Positions 1 through 10,900 of a DNA stretch of 64,000 bases are shown piece by piece. Position numbers and translations under genes: made by a program. Origin of the DNA: Heterotrichella gracilis (Eukaryota > Sar > Xanthophyceae > Tribonematales > Xanthonemataceae). Position 1 is the stretch's first letter. Every line of letters starts with the position of its first letter. A model generated the notes under the pieces. The model was not told where the DNA came from. It worked only from the letters and a program-made list of their open reading frames with translations, and did not search any database. The DNA lies in the NCBI GenBank assembly GCA_032358255.1, contig JAULBX010027938.1, positions 146,782-210,781 of the forward strand. The letters are read 5' to 3'.

Positions 1-2
1 GC

Positions 3-1624
3 CACAAGAAGTACCCCCCGGCGGGCAACAAGGCCACCACGCGCAGCCAGGTGGGGGTAGGGGGTGGGTGGGTGGAAGTGTGGAGCAGTCTTGAGAGGGG
101 CGGGTGGGGCTAAAGACGTGACGCTGGTTAGGGTTTGGGTGGTAGTGTTGCAAGGCTGTATCTTTCATTCATCATGTAGTAGATGGTGCATGTGGGATTT
201 ACTGTGAGATTTTGTTCATGAATCTGATGTGCGTGGTCAAATAATACAGGTGTATGTGTTTCTGATGACGGCTGGGAATGCCTTTCTAATTTGTTTGTTT
301 GTATTTCTGACTCGAGTATTGCCATGCTTCAGGACATCTGGCTGGAGCAGACTGATGCGCAGGCTGTGACTGAGGGGGAGGAGGTCACGCTCATGGACTG
401 GGGGAACTGCTTCGTACGGGTACGCACACTTAAGGGGGGGAAATTCCTAAAAATAAAGTTCACAATGTTTGAAGGGGAGGCGGTTATGCTCATGGACAGC
501 AGGAACTGCTTCATATGGATACGCATAAATAAGGGAGGAAACTACATAAAATAAAAAATAGTTGGTCTTCGTGTCTAAAGATACTTGCAGGCGTGAAGTG
601 GAGTGAATTCATGACGTCGCGCTGTGCTAGTTGCAAAACAGAGCTGGAAGGGGAAAGCCTTGCTAGTCATTGCTCCTACTAAGCTAGTCACCAGCACTTT
701 TGACTGCCGCTCACACCCACGACCCACCCGCAAAAAATCACGCGTGATGAGCAGGGCGTGGTGACTGCCCTGGAGGGCGAGCTGCACCTGGAGGGTCTCT
801 CGCCTAATCCCAAAGCCCTAAACCCAGCCACTCCCTTCCACATGCACCATCACGCTCTTGTCCCGCCCACAGAAACATGCATCTCCTAAACCCACATACC
901 TGAACACCCCCGCCTCTCCCGCAGAAAGTCACGTGCGACCCTAATCCTGCATACCTTACCCCCCTCCCGCCTGTCTCGCAGAATATCAGCCGCGACGAGC
1001 ACGGCGTGGTGACAGCCCTGGAGGGCAAGCTGCACCTGGAGGGTTCCGTGAAGACCACAAAGCTCAAGCTGACGTGGCTGTCCTCCGCTGCCGAGCTGGT
1101 TGACCTGGTGCTGGTTGACCTGGGCTACCTCATCACCAAGCCCAAGCTGGAGGAGGGGGACGAGTTTGAGGACTTTGTCAACCCGCAGTCGGTGGGTGGT
1201 GGCGGGTGACGGGGTTAGGTGATGGTGGGATGGTGAAGGGTGACGTGATATTGTATATCCCATATTTTCAGAATAATAGAAAATGCACTGTTTCGGTGCA
1301 GCGTTTTGAGGCCTATACCATGGGCGACGCCAACATGCGCACCGTGCTGAAGGCTGCACCATTGGAATGTATATGAAGTATTTACACTAATGGCATTTTT
1401 GAAAATTTACCAGTTTTAAGACTATGTTTTTTCTGTTGCAGCGCTTTGAGACCCTGGCGGTGGGCGACGCCAACATGCGCACCCTTCAGAAGGGCGACAT
1501 CATACAGCTGGAGAGGAAGGGCTACTACATAGTGGATCAGCAGCAGGTCAGGCCATCCAAGCCACTGGTGCTGCTCAACATACCCGATGGACGCACCAAG
1601 ACCTCAGCGACCCCCGCCAAGTGA
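3..1624 (+). CDS. Glutamyl-tRNA synthetase, cytosolic (C-terminal part, 5' end outside window)
   Basis: Charges tRNA-Glu with glutamate for cytosolic translation. Four exons are visible: 3-50, 333-419, 982-1191 and 1442-1624, all phase 0, giving 175 residues to a TGA stop. The translation follows the C-terminal anticodon-binding beta-barrels of eukaryotic/archaeal-type class I Glu/Gln synthetases in order. Landmarks are HKKYPPAGNK, EGEEVTLMDWGN, HLEGSVKTTKLKLTWL, the acidic EEGDEFEDFVNP linker, GDANMRTLQKGDIIQLERKG and VRPSKPLVLLNIPDGR. The catalytic Rossmann domain (HIGH, KMSK) lies upstream of the window. Three of the exons have a decayed partial copy nearby in an intron (see findings). The distinction from GlnRS rests on recalled similarity to plant GluRS C-termini. 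Confidence 0.9.
432..545 (+). repeat. Decayed copy of GluRS exon 2 end
   Basis: About 45-120 bases after the exon ending at 419, the sequence again reads GE-AVMLMDSRNCFI-, matching GEEVTLMDWGNCFV of the exon. The match includes the following TACGCA and AAGGGGGGAAA-type intron bases, so the copied block spans the donor site. The donor has changed and the copy is not needed in the gene model. Confidence 0.7.
735..796 (+). repeat. Decayed copy of GluRS exon 3 start
   Basis: This copy of the acceptor side of the exon at 982-1042 encodes RDEQGVVTALEGELHLEG against RDEHGVVTALEGKLHLEG in the real exon. Homology stops after the GAGGG of LEG and the reading frame then ends. It lies about 247 bases upstream of the exon it copies. 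Confidence 0.75.
1298..1358 (+). repeat. Decayed copy of GluRS exon 4 start
   Basis: The block reads RFEAYTMGDANMRTVLK, closely matching RFETLAVGDANMRTLQK at 1442. It begins with a GCAG-like acceptor, as the real exon does. It sits about 140 bases upstream of the functional exon. Confidence 0.75.
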
Positions 1625-2954
1625 AGGGCTCTGCTGGGGTATTGGGGGTTGGCTGTGCTACCTGGGTCACCTTGTGGCATGCGCATGGCAGCGGCCGGCC
1701 ATTGGGGGGCTTGGTGCCCAGGTCACCTCGTGGCATGGGTATGGCGGAATGGGTATCGTAGTGGGCGCAGTGGCTGCTGCATGAGGGACCAGTTGGCGCT
1801 GGCAGCAGACCAGGGCCATCCAAGCATGAAGATGGGCGTACAAGAACTGCAGCAGTGCACCACTCGTGAAGGGTTTGCTGACAGCAACACTGTATCAGAG
1901 ACTGTGCTGGCCTGTCGGTGACACAGGGCTTCCAAAGGTTGGCAAGTTGCTATCTGTACTGTACATTGCGGCGGGGTTATGTACGGCGTTTATCGCATCC
2001 AGTGGCCTGCAGGTTGTGCGTAATTAGAATTTATTTGTGACGTTGCAGCCCATTGAGTTTGGTGCAGTGTAGCTTGCATCGATGATCACTGTCGTTGCAA
2101 CATGCATGCACAATTTCACTTTGTGCAGCAGCGGATGCGGCAGGTATTGCAGATGCTAGCAAGGGGGGAAGCTTCATGAATCTTAAATGCATTATCACTT
2201 TGCACAACGATTATCCCCCAAGGGACTTTCCTGCAGCGCTCAAGCTTCTGGCTTCAGTGGTGTGGGAAAATTGCACTAGCTCTTCAAAGATCATCTCCCC
2301 TTCCGAAAAATGATTCAAAACATTGCCAGGGCACATTATCCATGGTGGATGGTGGCGGTGACTCCCCGACGAGTCAGATGTGCCAGCAACCTCCACACGA
2401 ACAGCCGCCTACCGGCATGAACCAATGGTACCCTAAATTAAAATCAGCGCCGGTTCAGGATAGGATTTCCAGCGCCGGTTCAGGAGGCGCGTTTGCAGGA
2501 CTTGTTCACTGTTTTCCCACTGATGCCTGCCACACTGCTCATCATTGGGAGCCGCAATGGTAAATTGAAGTAATTAGCAAAAATGCTAATTATGTACAAG
2601 TGACATCTGATGTTTTACAGTGAAAGCAGAGGCAGGTCTTCCAGTCTTGCGTGAGCAGCTTGGTTCTGGATACGCTCAGCCACTGACAGCCGTGTACTAG
2701 CGCTGTAGCTACGCCCGTCTGGCTACGCAACTGGTTGGTCACCAACCAGCGGGCAGGCACAGTGGTGCCCGGCCGCATGCGGCACTGCTCTCACAGCAAC
2801 AATCCACTAGTTCAATAACTTGCCCTACTCGTATGAAGTACTGTCAAAACTTCCATGCATGTTTGTGAAGGAGCCTGCACTAGGCACCTTTACTCGCTGC
2901 AGCTGCCCGACCGGGTCACTCTATAACCAGTACATTACCTAAACATGCAAAAAA
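1625..2954. other. 3' UTR and convergent spacer
   Basis: This lies between the ends of two convergent genes. I see no exon with coherent splice sites. A 16-base unit (CAGCGCCGGTTCAGGA) occurs twice near 2450-2482. The rest is presumably the two 3' UTRs and spacer. Confidence 0.5.
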
Positions 2955-3461
2955 TCAATAGAAGCCAGCAGCAGGATCGGGGTTGTGGTGGCTCGATTGG
3001 TATGCAGCTGCCTGGTCATCAATGTTGCCCTCGTCGCTTGTGTAATCCCGATGCGCAGCATCATTGAACCCAGCTCCCTCCGTCCGCCTTTTCTTTGCTG
3101 CACGCTTCTTTACAGGCGCCTTTGGCAGCAGGAAGTGAAAGTCCTTGTCACCAATCTGCATAGCGTCCTGGGACTTGAGCGCCAGAGGTGGGGAGGATGG
3201 GGTGTACAGCACGCCTTCCACAAGTACCCCGTTCTTGCCCAGCACGTGCAGCTCGAAGCTCCCGGTCTCAAAGTTGTAGTTGATGGTTGCGTGTTGCCTG
3301 GAGATGTTCATGTTGTCACCCAATACCACGTCCAGGGCTGTGCTCTTGCTGCGCCTGCCCAGCACCACATCGTACTTTTTGATGTAGTACTCCATATGGT
3401 CCCCCGACAGCTTTGCGAAACCGCATTTCTGTATCCTCGGGTCGTCAGGCGCCACTGGCAT
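2955..3461 (-). CDS. FHA-domain protein, plant FHA2-like
   Basis: A 168-residue intronless gene. Residues about 12-108 form a forkhead-associated phosphothreonine-binding domain with the expected landmarks: GFAKL near the start, VLGRRS, the MNISRQHA core (Ser-Arg-x-His), VLGKNGVLVEG (the Asn-Gly that contacts the phosphopeptide) and MQIGDKDFHFLLP. The pattern resembles plant FHA2/Fhl1-type domains, where the domain sits at the N-terminus of a nuclear regulator. A basic cluster, KKRAAKKRR, follows and looks like a nuclear localisation signal. The acidic, Gln/His-rich tail has no recognised fold. The absence of introns is unusual among its neighbours. The Met was chosen because the FHA homology starts just after it. 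Confidence 0.85.
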   Translation of the reverse strand: MPVAPDDPRIQKCGFAKLSGDHMEYYIKKYDVVLGRRSKSTALDVVLGDNMNISRQHATINYNFETGSFELHVLGKNGVLVEGVLYTPSSPPLALKSQDAMQIGDKDFHFLLPKAPVKKRAAKKRRTEGAGFNDAAHRDYTSDEGNIDDQAAAYQSSHHNPDPAAGFY

Positions 3462-4478
3462 CGCGTGTTGTCACCAGTGGGCACCAGCAACGGGCGGTAG
3501 CTCAGGATGCGTGATTGGCCTGATGCGCATATGCATGCATATGCCCCACAACAGGTTGATGGAGCAGAGCCAATAGCAGCGTGGGAGCCGGTACGTCAAG
3601 ACGTGGCTAGGCAAGGAACAACTGGGTAGTAGGAGATACAGCCAAGCCAATAACAGTCAGTGCATCAGAAAATGTGGAACCAGGTGTGTTGCCGGTGTTG
3701 TCAACAAGTAGTGCAATGTGCCCACAACAGGTTTGCGGAGATAAGGGAAACGGTATGTGCGCAGCACGACTACAGGCGGGTTGCGGCTCACACACTGCTT
3801 CGAGACTACAGAGATTGCTCACAAGTTGTGCAGCCCTATCAAACTGCAGCCCGCTGCAGCAGGTGCAGGTTTGCGAGGCGAACGACGTAATGCTGGGTCT
3901 TTTCCGCCACACAAAGTGCGGGTCCAAATTAAAAGCTGCAGGGGGTCCACCTTTAATGCACATTTCGCGATTGCCGAATGCCACGTCGTAGCCACGTCAG
4001 CATAGATCGTGTAAAGTTCACCTCCCATCGCTTTATCCACAGGCAGTTTGCTGCCAAAGTGGTGCCACATCGGCAAGGCTTGTGGATGCCATGCGTCAAA
4101 ACAAAAGGGCCATAAAAGCGCTCTGCGGTACACCCGGGTCACAAGGGGGGTAAAACCATACCAGATATGGTCGCCTTGGTGCCCTCCACTCCTCACGCCG
4201 ATAATCATCGTTGATAGTTCTGCACAAGAGAAGCAACGCCTTCGCAACCTCCACCCTCCGCCACTTGCTCTGCTGCCCTCGAGGTCGTAACGCGTGTAAA
4301 AGGGAGGCGGGGCGTTCCACAGATATGCAGTGTGGATAGCACAGCTGGACGAGCGTACAACGGTTGCGCTGGATAGGGAACGGATACAGCAACCAGGGTT
4401 GCCCCAATCTTCTGGGGAAGCAGCAGTACAGGCTAGTAGGGAACTGTGGTAGGTCAGCTTGCCGCTGGCCGACCCAAG
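3462..4478. other. Divergent promoter region of the FHA and zinc-finger genes
   Basis: About 1 kb lies between two divergently transcribed genes. It contains a palindromic CATATGCATGCATATG element near 3528-3543. Open frames are present on both strands but lack splice sites or recognisable protein patterns. Confidence 0.5.
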
Positions 4479-6729
4479 ATGCCTCAAACCAAGGACCAGG
4501 GCAAGGTGGTCAAGGCGGCCTCTGGGGACAAGGACCAGGACAGGTTTTACTGCCCATACCCGGGCTGCAACCGGAGCTTTGCCGAGCTGTGGCGCCTCAA
4601 GGTGCACTATCGCGCCCCTGCTGACGTCCGGGGCTCGGGGAAGGAGCGGGGGCACGGCACGGAGCTGTGGTTCTGCCCAAAGTGCTCGAAGGAGCTCAAA
4701 CCTGGCAAGCATCACGTCGGGTGCTCAGCAGGGCGGAGTGCCCCTCGCGCGGCTGCCAAACGCCAGCGAACGGTGAGTGGTGGGCTGTGGGCTGTTTCCA
4801 AAGCCTCGATACCTACCAAACCTGGTGTGCAATGCACATTGGTGGTGTTTTTGCCCACCAGCCTGGGTGGAATGCTTTCCTAATGTGTGTGACACCATCC
4901 CCGTTTGGCAGCCTGCAACCCCACGCCCACTGCTGCATTTGGCCCTGGTTTGGTGCAAATACTTTGTATCAGGGGAAAGCTGTTGCCTTTGGCCCCAATG
5001 CGTCGCTTGCAACAACACTACCTCTTCCGAGACGAGGGCGTGCATTCGACACCCACCTCGACGCTCGTGGTGCTTTGTGTAACGGTGTATGCCTGCCTCC
5101 TGCAGGCACAACCTGACGGCACCACAGAAGGAGAAGAGTTGTTCGGGGAGGGGCTGGAAGAGGTCTTCCTGGGGACACGGTTTGACGCCTTCGAGCCAGG
5201 GACGTCTGGCAGGTAATTGCCCTTCCACCCTTCTCTGCACACTCCCAATGCTGTGTGGTTTCTTACACCTGCTGCCCTTGTTGCCACAGACAACCTTGTA
5301 CTTTCCTTGCAGAGAAACGACATCAACTGACCCTGTGGGTTGGCTTGCAGGCCTGAGGACAATGGGGAGCTGCTTTTCACAAACCAGCTGCTGCAGCCAC
5401 AGTTCACTGGGGTTTCCCTGCAAAACCCTCAGCCCGTCCACCACGCGTCCCTCCCCTCGCACCTGATGCAGCCCATGGCTGGCTTTCAAGACCCAGGGAC
5501 CAGCTACACGTTCCCTGAGCCTGCCAGTGAACCAGGGTTTGCGCCCTCGTCGCCCCCAACCCAAGTGCCCTCCCCTCCCCCGCTGCCGCCAGACTTCGAC
5601 AAGAAGTTCAAGTCCACAGCAGGCTTCCTGTTTGACTTTGACCAGTTCGATGCCAGCAAGCGGGACGACGGCCACGCCTTGCACGCGCCTGCGGTGACAG
5701 TCACGTCTGCCATGAACCCCAAGGATGTCAACTACCCCTCGGACGACTACATCATGCAGATCCTGTTTGGCAGCGACTCAGACCCCTGCCCCCGCAGAAT
5801 CACTGCGCACTTGCACCAGTGGCCCAGCAGCATTTTTGACAACCCCTTGGAGCCGTGGAGCGAGGGGCTGAACGGCTCTGCAGACCTCCCCGACATGGGT
5901 GTGGGGGGCCACGTGGAGACAGCACAGTCCAGGGCAGACGGCCAGCTCCCAATCCCTGCCCTGCCTGTCTCAGTTGCCCAGCCGCAGCCAGCCTTGACCC
6001 TGGCTAACAACCACTACGCACAGCCTTCATACGGCAGCGGGGCAAAGGTGGGCGCGCCCTCGGCCTCACCTGGAGCAGGCGGGCAGGGGTCCAGCGGGAT
6101 GTCTATGCACCGGGGATATGGCCAGGCTGCGGGGGGGTGCTCGGGGCAGCAAGAGAACTTACAGAGTCTGCAGGTCAACGGCTTCATGAACAGGCACCTC
6201 CAAAATGGCATGGTAAGGATGTTTCTGCAAGCTCTTTTTCTATAAGCTCTTGTTTTTGTGAGTTCCTTTTGTTATTCCTGTCCATTTGTGGGGGGGGGAC
6301 CATGCGGGTGTTTGTTGCGTCCTGTCAGGGGTGTTAATATATAACCCAGGAACTTCCTGGTTTATATATTAACACCCCTGGTCCTGTGACAGTCAAGCTT
6401 GACGGCCCAGGTCGCTGACACACAGTGATCTGTCTCGTTGCAGTCTGACAAGCAAGCCTGCAAAGGCGCAGCCAACGGGTATGAAGTCGACAAGCTGCTT
6501 GGCTGGTCCTTCTCAACTGCTGCTGCGCAAGCTGTGGACGATGACTTTGCCAGGTAGGATACTGGGGAGTGCCTTGTGCGCATTCCACTGTACAAGGTCA
6601 TCTTGTATTCCTACTGAGCACCACCAAGCAACTGCCAAGACTGGCAACATAAGCTTGGCAAAGCGCACGTGTATGCACCATATTCTGACAGGTGCTCTCT
6701 ATTGCTGCAGATTTTTGGATGGGCCATAA
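4479..6729 (+). CDS. C2H2-like zinc-finger protein, putative transcription factor
   Basis: Five exons (4479-4772, 5106-5212, 5351-6212, 6444-6553, 6711-6729) join in frame to 463 residues. Residues about 25-85 hold a zinc finger starting CPYPGCNRSFAELWRLKVHY. A second Cys/His set follows (FCPKCSKELKPGKHHVGC), separated by the basic stretch DVRGSGKERGHGTEL. The second His of a classical finger is not obvious, so the metal site may be non-canonical. A basic patch (AAAKRQR) follows. The remaining 360 residues are low-complexity, rich in Pro, Ser, Gly and Gln, with an acidic GEELFGEGLEEVF segment, as in many activation domains. A nuclear DNA-binding role is inferred from the finger. I cannot name an orthologue. 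Confidence 0.75.
6326..6380. repeat. Near-perfect inverted repeat in intron
   Basis: Two 27-base arms (CAGGGGTGTTAATATATAAC and onward, with the complement) meet almost without a loop and differ at about one position. It lies in the intron between exons 3 and 4 of the zinc-finger gene. It could be a tiny MITE relic or a hairpin in the pre-mRNA. Confidence 0.8.
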
Positions 6730-7930
6730 GGTGGCCAGCTATCAGCAGGCACCCTGGGGAACCACCGCTGTTCAGTTCTTTGCTGGCTGCGCACAAAGCC
6801 GGAGCTTGGTAGCAACGGGAGGCTTTGTCCAGTCACGCCAACGCATGCCGCTAAATACCTGTAGCCGGTCCTTCTACTAGTAAGCTGCTAACCTGTTGCA
6901 ACAGGCGGTTGGGTACAGTATTCTCGGGGTGTGCCCTTGACGCGAGCCCAGTCTGGGGTGATGGGTACATATGACAAGTCTTTCTCGGAGTGCGCAGTGC
7001 ACTCCCCGATCCAGTTGCACGTGGGTGTGCACCAGTCTGGCGACTGCTGGTGTGCACCACTGCCCTGGTATGCGTACCGTGGCAGGATGAGAAGATCATT
7101 ACTAGGGGGGGTCATCTTTAATGACCAGGGTGTTTTTTTGCTGCCTCGATGCGAGCACGTGTGTGAAATTAAGAGCCCGCACTGCATTGTTGGTAGTGCG
7201 TTGCTGTTATGAGAGGCTGCTCCAGAGGGCAGAGCAGCGGGCTGGTTTGAGCTTCACGACTGTTGCTCCAAGCCATGTGTGCTGACACGGTTTTCATCCT
7301 GTTTTTGCTCACACAATTAGTATTTCTTACGTTTGACGAGTCCACTAGGGAGGCATTGCAGCTCACGGACCCACACCATGTGCAATGCCCACAAAGCTTG
7401 CAACTTGCAGTCTGGTTTATCGTTCTGCCTCGTACTATGGTGCTCATCCTTCCTTTTTTAGCTGCATAAATACATAGGGATTATCGAGGCAGCAGCTGTG
7501 CAGTCCATATGCCTGTGGTGAAGGCACTGCAATTTGCGATATCTCAACTGCTATCATTGGACCCGTGCAACACAGTCACCATCTGTTGCATGATTTTCCA
7601 GCTTCATATGTCAAACGGGGCACGTTGCCACCAGTGTTTGCAGGATTTGGTCTTCTTTTGTTGAGCAGTGCTATGTGGGCGCTGGGGAGTGGGATATGGA
7701 ACTTATTTGCACCATTCGCAGCGTGTGGTCTGTCACGTATTGGCTTGCTTGTCAGATAGTCCCTCACGTTTGACTGTCTATTCAATGTGGATTGAACATA
7801 GTTGGTAACCACTAGCAGATCGAGTACTCTGCTGGTGCAGTACATTAGCTCATCGGACCTTGCTATCCTGTTTGCACTTCCACTGCCTGGTTGGCGCTAG
7901 GCTGTAAGTTGTGGCACATCCACCTGTACT
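6730..7930. other. Convergent spacer, no gene seen
   Basis: This lies between the zinc-finger stop and the last exon of the transporter on the other strand. I found no exons. The reading frames present are short and have no recognisable pattern. Confidence 0.5.
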
Positions 7931-10900
7931 CTACAAGTTGAGAAGCCACGTGCCAATGGCAAAGTAGATGATCAGCCCACTGCTGTCAATAATGGTCGCC
8001 ATGAGGGGTGCACTGGTGACCGCTGGGTTGAACCTGCAAGCAGTAATTGCAGTTCAATGGGTTATCAGGCAACCCAGCTAGTGCCAGCTGAGCTACATTT
8101 TGAAGACACAAACTAACCAACTCCAGTCACCATCCCGGATAGCGCCCAGAGGAAAACTTACCCTAGGGGAAAACTTACCCTAGCCTTGAGGCACGCACGC
8201 AATAAACGGCAGGTCAAGCAGCTAAACGTGAGCCTGTGTGGCGTGGCAATGGTCAATATAACTGCAATATGTTGTGCTCGCCAGAGTATTGCAGCGTGAT
8301 TGACCGTCTGTCAAGCGAGTTCTGCTGACCAGATGCATGCACGCATATTGGACCGACCAAGGAATGTGAGGCGTTCAACCTGACTTCCGCAATATTACCC
8401 AGGGACCCACCTGCCACCTGCAAACATCCCACCAAACGTTTACAGTCGTACGTTGGTGAATTATCAATACTCACCGTACATACTACTGTTCATCGTTGGG
8501 TGGGTGGGCAGATGCATGCATATTAACCAGTTTGAACCATCTCACCGTGCTTTTAGTGTTGTTCGTATCGTTCAATAAATTGGGGTTTGCCATGAGCAAC
8601 CCAAGCCCCCGCAAACCAAGGTGAGTACCAAGGTGGGCCGGGTCATCGGGGGTTGCTGGCAGATATATATGCATCTGATGCATGCATCCAACCAACCAGC
8701 TTCTTCTAGTTGTAAAACCTCTCAATTTCTATCCTGGACTGGTGTTGCTGCTTCAGTTGCACCTTTCTTTCAGGTTGGACACTGGATCACTCTGCCGCGA
8801 GGGACCACCACCTGACCAACAGTCCCACCATCGCTCCCTTTTGTGGACCCTGGGGAGAACTGGCAACTTGGCGATGGGCAATCCACCAAAGCGTAGTCAA
8901 CTGGTTATTGGTACATACATATGTCACTGTGATATATGCCTTGTCCTGTGCCGGCCCATGCCTAGCAGCTCCTGTTTCTGTGCAGCAGCTGCCATCTTGC
9001 ACTTGCCATGGTGCTCCACAAGCGCTGCCCAAGATGAGGTAATGCGTTGTATATTATATGTGGTCCTCTGATGGGCCACGGTGCCAGTTATTGGTATATT
9101 AGATGAGCGCCAAGTTTGGGCCTGCAGTAAAGTAGAGCGGTGCCTACTGGCTCGGTGGGCAGCCGGAGCGAGGTGCATGCAGACATGCCGGATGCATTTT
9201 GAGCGCGTCTTGCACACCAGCTGTTCCCACCAAGAACAGCCACCAGGCTGCACTACAGGACATGCTGTGGCATGCAGCATGACACAGCACACCTTGCAGT
9301 CAGGTGCATTGGCTTGGCTGACTTACCTGTGCAACTATGTAAGGGCTTGGCTGCTTGTGGAGGGAGCTGTTGTTTGATACCTGCGCTCGGGCTAAGCCAA
9401 CCACCCCCTGTGCTGCTAGGTTTGTGTACAAGTCTCCAGGCCCAACCAAATTATCTAGCCAGCAGAATCATGACCGGACAAAGTATCAGCAGACTTTGCC
9501 AACTGCAGCGGAAGCTGCTGTTGCATATGACTGGCTGGCGCACAAGCTGCAGATCCCAGTAGGTTGTGTTGCCTGTGGAACCCAGGGGCTGCAATTGGAT
9601 GCATGCCTTCGCCTGGACACTGTTGGTGGCCATGTACCCGTATGAGCTGCAAAAGCCATGTGGCTGCCATAATGTAACATAGTAGTGATATGGAGCTGGC
9701 TCCTCAGGTGCAAGCCAGAGGGGTGGGCACCATCGCAGATCATCTAAGTTACACAGATTTGGAGAATATGCATGTACACAATGGTTGGATGTCTGCCCTG
9801 GGCGTGTGGCAAAGGGTATTATTGGCCACAGCGTTTGATTGCACAACATGGCCCAAATCCACATGGTATGAAGCAAGCCACCACCCTGACGCGACCAAAA
9901 AGTTGCAATACAAAGTTTACAATAAATGCAATGGTGTTTGGGTTCATAGGGTGCCGACACGCTCCAGCTAGTTATGTACAAGATCTTTGTTTTCCATTGG
10001 CACTATGGCACCCGATTGCGTTATTTATCCCAGGGGCCAGAACGGAACTTCCCTGCAGCAATTGGGAAGGTGCATGCTGACAACGCAGCCCAAGCCTTGG
10101 TGGTGGAGGTACATGAGCAATGGGTGTTTGGGTTGACCCAAAGCCCTCTGCAGACCCTCACACACCCTCACCACCCATTACCCTGCACGCAGGTGGCCCA
10201 GAAGGAGATTCGATCATCTTCAGCTCGTGAGCAGGCAGCCAAGTTCGCACTGGGTCAAGCCGAGGGTGAGCACCAGGCCCGAAAGCGGGCACTGGAGGAC
10301 TACGAGAGGGAGGCGAGGCGGTTGGGGGCAGACAATGCAAGGTTGGAGGATGCGCTGCATTGTTTGGAGGGGGAGCTAGGGCAGCGGGCTCGAACAGGGG
10401 CAGCAGAAAAGCGCGCAACACTGGCGGAGGAGCGCGCGGCACATGCAGAGGGGGAGGCAGGCCGTCTGGCTGGGGAGAATGCATGCATCAAAAGGCTGAG
10501 CTGCAGCCGGTCAAAGGTGGGAGCGTGCAGAGGGTGTGTGGGTGTGCAAATGTCTTTCCAGGGACAAGTGCATTGGGAGGTCACCTGGCGTGGGTTTGCA
10601 TGATGGACTGGAGGGCAGCATGGACAAAACTGTCCTGTCCAGTGGCGGTTGAAAATTGTTTCTGTCATTAAATGAATTTATTTGAAACCCTAACATCCGG
10701 ACAAAAACCCTAAAAAATAAATTCATTTCTGATGTGTGCAGCTCACAAAAAGCGTAAAAAATAAAATCATATCTGCTTTGTTGTAAGTCTGATTATTGGG
10801 TGATTTTATTGCGGTGGAACGTGATGCCCAGGCATATTGAGCATGCTGCATTCCGCCGCAGTGCATGTTCCAAACGGCCCAATGCACTCCAAAGGGCAAT

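Noticed and set aside
3819-4715. 298-residue open frame on the minus strand
   Set aside because: It overlaps the zinc-finger first exon antisense, has no recognisable motif, and its composition is that of a shadow frame in GC-rich DNA.
4725-5684. 319-residue open frame on the minus strand
   Set aside because: It is antisense to zinc-finger exons 2-3 and the introns between them. A frame spanning exons and introns of a well-supported gene is most likely chance.
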